From positions 1 through 38,186 of the forward strand of contig JASHPL010000254.1 of assembly GCA_030038125.1 (NCBI GenBank): 38,186 bases of DNA, read 5' to 3'. The translations under genes and the position numbers were made by a program. Position 1 is the stretch's first letter. The number at the start of each line of letters is the position of its first letter. The notes beneath the pieces were generated by a model. That model saw nothing but the letters and a program-made list of their open reading frames with translations. It was not told the origin of the DNA and did no database searches. Shown in pieces: positions 33,599 to 38,186 of this stretch. The DNA comes from Candidatus Sulfotelmatobacter sp. (GTDB taxonomy: Bacteria; Acidobacteriota; Terriglobia; Terriglobales; Acidobacteriaceae).

Positions 33599-34336
33599 TT
33601 ACCAATCACATGCGACTCGAAATCCGTAATCGGCATATTGAAAATCCGGTGGAATGCTCGATCGCGCCGAGCATCGCGCCACTTTGATGTGGTGGCGCCA
33701 GGAGCCCCCCCGGGAAGACTTGCGCGGCGGCTTCATCGCACTGTGCTGCGGACCCCGCGGATTGCGCTCCGGCGAAACGGCGTAATAACTCGGATCGTAC
33801 CAGTCACCGCACCATTCGTGGACATTGTCGCCGATGTTGTAAATTCCGAACGCGTTGGGAGCGTAGCGTGCAACCGGCTCGGGACCAGTCTGCCATCGCG
33901 ATGAATAATCAGGCAAAGATTGCGCTGGCTCATCACCCCAGGAAAATTGTTTTTGCTCGAGGCCGGCACGCGCGGCGCGCTCCCATTCGGCTTCCGTGGG
34001 CAAGCGATAACCTCGTCCTGTTCGCGACGACAGCCATTCGCAATAGCGAATCGCTTCAAACCAGGAAACGGCCGCGACTGGCTGCTGCGGATGCTTGAAG
34101 TTCGAATCCTCCCAAAACGGAGGCGATTGCGACAATGTGGCACGAAGGAAGTGGCCGTATTCGGCATTCGTAACCTGTGTGGCAGCGAGCAAAAAGCCAT
34201 CAATCCAAACGCGGTGAAGCGGGCGTTCGCAGTCCTGACCCGTGTCTGAACCCATCAGGAACCAGCCTTCCGGAATGCGGACCAGCGTCGGCTGCACCAG
34301 CTCGACGGATGCTACTTGAGCGATCGATAAGGACAT
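33599..34336 (-). CDS. SUMF1/FGE-sulfatase-fold protein lacking the formylglycine cysteines
   Basis: 245 residues from ATG 34336. Signatures of the formylglycine-generating-enzyme fold: IPEGWFLMGSDTGQDCERPL, HRVWIDGFLLAATQVTNAEY, PVAAVSWFEAIRYCEWLS, GYRLPTEAEWERAARAG, NIGDNVHEWCGDWYD and RGGSWRHH. True FGEs read GGSWLCxxxYC, with two copper-binding catalytic Cys. Here the first Cys is His and the only nearby Cys is displaced (KVARCSARSS). So it should not make formylglycine. Related SUMF1-fold proteins include EgtB-like iron enzymes and structural members. No sulfatase gene is in the window. A palindrome lies 8 bp upstream of the start codon. Confidence 0.85.
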   Translation of the reverse strand: MSLSIAQVASVELVQPTLVRIPEGWFLMGSDTGQDCERPLHRVWIDGFLLAATQVTNAEYGHFLRATLSQSPPFWEDSNFKHPQQPVAAVSWFEAIRYCEWLSSRTGRGYRLPTEAEWERAARAGLEQKQFSWGDEPAQSLPDYSSRWQTGPEPVARYAPNAFGIYNIGDNVHEWCGDWYDPSYYAVSPERNPRGPQHSAMKPPRKSSRGGSWRHHIKVARCSARSSIPPDFQYADYGFRVACDW

Positions 34337-34343
34337 TCGCTGT

Positions 34344-34368
34344 CAGTTTAAATCACCGGCTTAAACTG
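34344..34368 (-). promoter_or_regulatory. Palindromic candidate operator upstream of the SUMF1-fold gene
   Basis: CAGTTTAA (34344-34351) and TTAAACTG (34361-34368) form a perfect 8-bp inverted repeat with a 9-bp spacer, beginning 8 bp before the ATG at 34336. The AT-rich arms and close spacing suit a dimeric DNA-binding protein; blocking initiation or translation is possible. Confidence 0.5.
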
Positions 34369-34431
34369 CAGAAGGGCGATCAAAAGCCAAACCAAGCTCC
34401 CAATCGTGGGAAGGACCGGACACTCCAACAG

Positions 34432-35121
34432 TTACATATGCCGCAGTCGGCTGACCACGTCGGCTACGTCGTGTTCCTGGAACAGGCGGATCGCGGCGAT
34501 GCCTGCGGCGCCAGCTTTAAGACAGGCTTGCACATTTTCCAGATTGACTCCTCCGAGAGCGAGCACGGGAATCGGGGCGCGGCAGGCTTGTTCGAGCCGA
34601 GCGAGGCCGGCTGGCTTGGCTTTAGGCGAATCTTTTTTTTCGAAAACAGGTGCGAAAACTGCGAAGCTGGCCCCGTAGCGGACGGTTTGCGTGACTTCGT
34701 CCGGCAAGTGACAGGACACTCCAATTACCGGTTCGCGGGCGTGGGCCTCCGCGCCACGCATACCTGCTGCGGAGCGCCACATTTTTCTGACTTCTTGCGG
34801 AGAGATGTCATCGGACCGGAGGTGGACCCCGTCTGCTCCTACGGCGAGAGCGATGTCGGTTCGCGAATTGATCAGCAGGGCAGTTATCGGTTGACGCTCA
34901 CCAGTGGCCACTTTGTTTGCTTCACGGACAATACGAACGGCTTCTTGTGCCAGGCCTTCGAGTTGGTGGGCCGGCAGGTCCTTTTCGCGGAGTTGGACGT
35001 AATCGACTCTGGCACGTGCGGCATCGGCAATTTTGTCGAGCAGCCGCTGGCGGCGGCTCGGTTCATCCGGGGCTAAAGCGGTGCGGTCGGTGATGTAGAA
35101 CAAAATGCAGGTTTCAGCCAT
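34432..35121 (-). CDS. thiE: Thiamine phosphate synthase
   Basis: Couples the pyrimidine and thiazole moieties to thiamine phosphate. 229 residues from ATG 35121. TIM-barrel signatures: ILFYITDRTALAPD, VDYVQLREKDLPAHQLEGLA (substrate-binding Arg-Glu-Lys), LLINSRTDIALAVGADGVHL (phosphate and metal region), VIGVSCHLPDEV, YGASFAVFAPVFEKKDSPKA and VLALGGVNLENVQACLKAGA. TenI paralogues share this fold but usually lack the intact QLREK and N-R/D-x-x-L-A set seen here, so ThiE is preferred. The start codon and the next three codons lie inside a heptanucleotide array, so the natural start may be just downstream or the N-terminus may have been remodelled. Confidence 0.9.
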   Translation of the reverse strand: MAETCILFYITDRTALAPDEPSRRQRLLDKIADAARARVDYVQLREKDLPAHQLEGLAQEAVRIVREANKVATGERQPITALLINSRTDIALAVGADGVHLRSDDISPQEVRKMWRSAAGMRGAEAHAREPVIGVSCHLPDEVTQTVRYGASFAVFAPVFEKKDSPKAKPAGLARLEQACRAPIPVLALGGVNLENVQACLKAGAAGIAAIRLFQEHDVADVVSRLRHM

Positions 35122-35139
35122 CAGCTTTCAGCCGCCAGC
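35112..35139 (-). repeat. Heptanucleotide array overlapping the thiE start codon
   Basis: Four 7-mers on the plus strand: TTTCAGC, CATCAGC, TTTCAGC, CGCCAGC. The CAT at 35119-35121 is the complement of the thiE start codon, so MAET is encoded by the repeat. These are the same AGCTGAA-type units as in the array before the chorismate mutase gene. Confidence 0.7.
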
Positions 35140-35201
35140 CTCTGCACCCCCGCAAGCCTGGCCGGACAACCGGACGCGGACGTTCCACGTGCTTAACACA
35201 T

Positions 35202-36080
35202 CTACGGCCTCGTCTTTGCGATCTCCGGCAGGACTTCACGTTCCTTTTTTGGAGTGCCGCCGAGATGATATTTCGTGAGGCCCTCGCGAAGGTGTTCAAA
35301 GGCGTCATCGGCCGAATCGACAACCTTAAACAGGTTCAGGTCTTCCTGCGCAACCGCCCCCGCATCGACGAAGGCTTGAAAATTGATGATGCGATGCCAG
35401 TATTCACTGCCGTAAATGATGACCAGAATTTTCTTCGCCAGCTTATCGGTTTGCGCCAGAGTCAGAATTTCAAACAGTTCATCCATGGTCCCGAAGCCGC
35501 CAGGGAAGATTACGAGCGCCTTAGCCAGATACGCGAACCAGAACTTGCGCATGAAGAAATAATGGAACTGGAAGTTCAACGACGGCGTGACGTAGGGATT
35601 CGGGTGCTGCTCGAAAGGAAGCTGAATGTTGAGCCCGATGCTCTTGCCTCCCGCTTCGTGCGCGCCGAGGTTGGCTGCTTCCATGATCCCGGGCCCTCCA
35701 CCGGTGGTAACCACGAAACGATGCCGGCGTGCGGGAATATTAATCGACCACTTGGTGAGCAGATAGGCGAGCCGGCGAGCGTCTTCGTAGTAGCGGGCCA
35801 TGTCAATGCCGGCATGGGCGCGCTTCATATCTTGTTTGAGCCTGGCTTCAGAGAGACCGGCATGGTTGTTCTCGACCTCGGTCAGAGCCTGAGCCGCATC
35901 TTTTTGTCCCTGAAAGCGCGCTGACCCGAAAAACACGACCGTGTCCTGGATCTGCTCACGGCGAAAGCGGGCGAGCGGCTCCTGGTATTCAGCGAGAATA
36001 CGCAAAATGCGGCCATCGGGGCTGTCGAGAAAAGGTTCATTCTGATAGGCGACGGGAGCGGCTTTGAGCTTGTCTGTCAT
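35202..36080 (-). CDS. LOG-family protein (TIGR00730-type nucleotide phosphoribohydrolase fold)
   Basis: 292 residues from ATG 36080. The Rossmann fold of the LOG family (often misnamed lysine decarboxylase) shows TVVFFGSARFQGQKDAAQAL, FVVTTGGGPGIMEAANLGAH, KSIGLNIQLPFEQHPNPYVT, FVYFPGG-like ALVIFPGGFGTMDELFEILT and ILVIIYGSEYW. PGGFGTMDE is the diagnostic motif with the catalytic Glu. Members cleave nucleoside monophosphates to base and ribose 5-phosphate and in some organisms release cytokinins; the substrate here is unknown. The N-terminus has an extra helical segment (about 1-45) before the fold. It precedes thiE by 80 bp. Confidence 0.92.
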   Translation of the reverse strand: MTDKLKAAPVAYQNEPFLDSPDGRILRILAEYQEPLARFRREQIQDTVVFFGSARFQGQKDAAQALTEVENNHAGLSEARLKQDMKRAHAGIDMARYYEDARRLAYLLTKWSINIPARRHRFVVTTGGGPGIMEAANLGAHEAGGKSIGLNIQLPFEQHPNPYVTPSLNFQFHYFFMRKFWFAYLAKALVIFPGGFGTMDELFEILTLAQTDKLAKKILVIIYGSEYWHRIINFQAFVDAGAVAQEDLNLFKVVDSADDAFEHLREGLTKYHLGGTPKKEREVLPEIAKTRP

Positions 36081-36206
36081 GCGAACTCACATTTCAAACG
36101 CCGGAACGCGGTGGGATGCGCCGACATGGTGCCTTCCCCCATACCCCCCGGAAAATATCAGAATACTTCAGACGCGGCTTGCGAAAAACGCATGCCCGAG
36201 CTTGAA

Positions 36207-36575
36207 CTATTGATGCTCGTGGTAGTGGAGAGCCTCCCAGAAGCCAATCCAGATATCAAGCAACCCCAGACCACTGCAGACCCCACGGAAGAAGCCACTG
36301 GAAACCACCATGCGCACGCCAGGATAAGAAAGCAGAAGGGTGTTATCGGTCCATTCCGGGGTCCACGGAAGAATGATCAGCAACACTCCGGCTACGGCGC
36401 TGATCAGAACAAAAAGAAAAACAGACAGGCGATGCGCCCACAGCTGCATCCGGCCGGATTCCACCAACGGACGGGGCTGGTCGGGGTGATCCAGCAATGC
36501 AGTGGGCCGATCCGTCTGCGGAGGCACGTTTTCGCCGCTCTTGCCAGGGACACTCATCGGGGTTGGATCGCTCAT
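36207..36575 (-). CDS. Small membrane protein with Pro-rich N-terminus, unknown function
   Basis: 122 residues from ATG 36575, with AGGGG about 10 nt upstream. The first 40 residues are polar and Pro-rich; the rest has one strong membrane span (LSVFLFVLISAVAGVLLIIL) and a second hydrophobic segment near GFFRGVCSGLGLLDIWIGFW. The tail is His-rich (ALHYHEHQ). The segment WTPEWTDNTLLLSYPGVRMV between the spans is probably outside the cytoplasm. I recognise it only as a conserved type of acidobacterial membrane protein. It lies between the TPR gene and the LOG gene on the same strand. Confidence 0.65.
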   Translation of the reverse strand: MSDPTPMSVPGKSGENVPPQTDRPTALLDHPDQPRPLVESGRMQLWAHRLSVFLFVLISAVAGVLLIILPWTPEWTDNTLLLSYPGVRMVVSSGFFRGVCSGLGLLDIWIGFWEALHYHEHQ

Positions 36576-36700
36576 TTCGGATATACCCCTGAGCCCGCGC
36601 GAACCCGCTCAATCCCTCCTGCGGATGCTGCGGTGAGGAAGCAATGCTCTCGGACAAAAGTCAGGCGAGAAAGATTCGGGGCAACGCCCATCCGGTTATT

Positions 36701-38186
36701 TTACGACTTCAGGGCTTTGATGCGCTCGGAGACGTCGCGGTAGTCGATATTGTTGCCGTAAACATCCATGAAGTGCTTGAGGGCAGACGATTTATCACCG
36801 GCCGATTCGTAGGCGGAAGCCAGTTCGTAATTGAGCGCAACCCGAGTTTCGCCATCGATGGTGGGAATGCTTAGCGCTTTGTCATACCAGCGTACTGCAG
36901 CTTCGGGAACGCCTTTCTCCAGGAAGCACTGTGCCAGCCAGGTATAAGTTTGCATGATTTGCGGGAAGGGACGCCCGCGATCGAATGATTGGCTCGCTTT
37001 CTGAAGTTCCCCAATGGCCTCGTCGAGCAGGCCCATTTCCCGGAAGGCGATTCCGAGATTGTAGTGCGTTTCAGGGTCTTCCTCGGATGCGGCGACGCCC
37101 GCCTCGAGATCCTGCTTGAGTTCGCCAAACATCTCCGCGAGGTCCACGCCCGCATCATCTCCGAAGGGAGACTCCTTGGAAACGGCAGGAGCAGGCGCGG
37201 GAGAGGCAGCGACAGGCGCGGCAGGCACGATGGGCGGCCCCATCTTCGGTGTGGCCCACGCGACCGAGGCGCTCGGCTGGGGCGAGGACGCTACATGAGA
37301 GGCCGTCGTCGCGGAGGCGGCAGCGCCAGCCGCAAGAGGCACTTCTATTTTCGGACTCTCGGCCACCGGAGCCGGCGTCGGCTTGCCCTTGCTCGGGGCT
37401 GATGCGGCATTCGGCTTGGCGCTGGCCGCGGTTGTAACGGGCGCCTCTGGCACAGGAGCGGCTTTCAGGAAATCCTCGCCCAGTGATGCTTCGATATCGG
37501 CCACGAACTCGCCCAATGCCGGAGCGCTGGTTTCGGCATGAACGACCTCTTCGGTGGGTGCAGCGGGCACAGACTTCTTCTCGGCCGCCCTTCTGCCTTG
37601 CCGGAAACCGGCGGGAGCCGCAGGCTTTGCCCCTGTTCCCGGCAGGAAAGTGTCACCTAACGCCGACTCCAGGTCGGAAACAAATTCGCTCAAAACGCCA
37701 TGCTTGCCTCGAGGCTGCGCAGAGGGGACTTCCGGCGCAGCCGGAGCTCTTTCTTCCTCTTGTTGCTCTGCGACTTGTTCCGCCACAACTGGCGTTTGCG
37801 TATCATCCGAGGCCTCTTCCACGGCTGCTTCGTCCGCAGAAACCTCCGTCAGCTGGGCGGACGGGATATCGTCAGCTGTGAGTTCCTCGACGGAGACTTC
37901 CTCAGCAGACGGTTGTTCCGACCCTGACTCCGCGGCTTTTTGCTGCGAGGCCGCCTCCACCGCAGCATCCACTTCAGCGCGAATGTCCGCCAGTTTCGCC
38001 TTGTCGCGGGTAAGGGTCTGAAGCCTGGCGAAGGTTGCCATGGCCTGCTCGGGCATTCCATGCGCGATGTAGAAACGGATCTCTTCGATGGTTTCGTCAG
38101 TCTTGTCTGTGCGGGTAGCGTGCCCAACCGAAGACGCTTCTTCAATCTTAGCCTCTTCGGTAGCAGCCCCGGGCTCCTCAGATTCG
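36701..38186 (-). CDS. TPR protein with a long Ala/Pro/Glu-rich middle, 5' end outside window
   Basis: The frame is open from the right edge of the window to the stop at 36701-36703, giving about 494 residues. It reads IEEIRFYIAHGMPEQAMATF (a first helical repeat) well before the ATG at 38056, so that ATG is internal and the gene is truncated by the window. A low-complexity Glu/Ala/Pro region follows, containing two related motifs: LSEFVSDLESALGDTFL and LGEFVADIEASLGEDFL. A third weaker one is DLAEMFGELKQDLEAGV. C-terminal TPRs are clear: ETHYNLGIAFREMGLLDEAI, QTYTWLAQCFLEKGVPEAAV and ALNYELASAYESAGDKSSAL. The role is probably as a scaffold for protein interactions; the partner is unknown. 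Confidence 0.85.
   Translation of the reverse strand, partial: ESEEPGAATEEAKIEEASSVGHATRTDKTDETIEEIRFYIAHGMPEQAMATFARLQTLTRDKAKLADIRAEVDAAVEAASQQKAAESGSEQPSAEEVSVEELTADDIPSAQLTEVSADEAAVEEASDDTQTPVVAEQVAEQQEEERAPAAPEVPSAQPRGKHGVLSEFVSDLESALGDTFLPGTGAKPAAPAGFRQGRRAAEKKSVPAAPTEEVVHAETSAPALGEFVADIEASLGEDFLKAAPVPEAPVTTAASAKPNAASAPSKGKPTPAPVAESPKIEVPLAAGAAASATTASHVASSPQPSASVAWATPKMGPPIVPAAPVAASPAPAPAVSKESPFGDDAGVDLAEMFGELKQDLEAGVAASEEDPETHYNLGIAFREMGLLDEAIGELQKASQSFDRGRPFPQIMQTYTWLAQCFLEKGVPEAAVRWYDKALSIPTIDGETRVALNYELASAYESAGDKSSALKHFMDVYGNNIDYRDVSERIKALKS

Overview
The window looks like chromosomal DNA of an acidobacterium, probably class Terriglobia. The strongest pointer is a PadR regulator overlapping in organisation with an 875-residue MacB-type permease that lacks its own ATPase, the pair known as the acidobacterial PadR and the acidobacterial duplicated orphan permease (ADOP). 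A degenerate sigma-like protein beside an ECF sigma factor and a compact aromatic amino acid cluster agree with this. No rRNA, tRNA, CRISPR array or intact mobile element was seen.

Layout. 1-1830: tail of an ECF sigma factor, a sigma-like protein and a PagL-type lipid A deacylase. 2437-8179: a complete tripartite RND efflux operon (lipoprotein adaptor, HAE1 pump, NodT-type outer-membrane factor). 8299-14386: a GAF-GAF sigma54 activator facing away from a copper-type cassette (His/Cys-rich secreted protein, Tat-exported multicopper oxidase, TolC-like channel). 14476-18105: DUF899 and DUF2182 genes divergent from a winged-helix regulator and a beta-propeller gene, with a palindrome between them. 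18305-21290: PadR-ADOP. 21414-21656: remnant of a GNAT acetyltransferase gene. 21714-28238: trpC-trpF-trpB-trpA-chorismate mutase-DAHP synthase-prephenate dehydrogenase, an operon-like series leading into the aromatic pathway and out to Trp and Tyr; trpE, trpG, trpD and prephenate dehydratase are not here. 28388-29855: the two subunits of a 3-oxoacid CoA-transferase. 29852-32110: minus-strand aldo/keto reductase, DnaJ-type zinc-ribbon peptide, YceH-family protein and a small membrane protein. 32253-32606: a plus-strand four-TM protein. 32667-38186: a minus-strand run with a TPR protein (cut by the window edge), a membrane protein, LOG-family protein, ThiE, a SUMF1-fold protein and a dienoyl-CoA-reductase-like SDR.

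The most unusual signal is between the genes. The aromatic and CoA-transferase region is full of short repeats of several kinds. (i) Degenerate arrays with an exact 7-nt period, each next to or overlapping a stop or start codon, so that they form the last residues of TrpC and TrpA and the first codons of ThiE. (ii) A palindrome family with about a 7-bp stem and 7-nt loop and a GGATGGGGCA-like right flank; two copies are translated within an N-terminal extension of TrpB. (iii) A second palindrome with ATCCC/GGGAT outer arms in the trpB-trpA spacer. (iv) A degenerate inverted pair flanking the tyrA upstream spacer. I know of no named family for (i), but I could not search for one.

Start sites were chosen from ribosome-binding sites and family lengths. 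All domain calls come from motif recognition by eye, without database searches.
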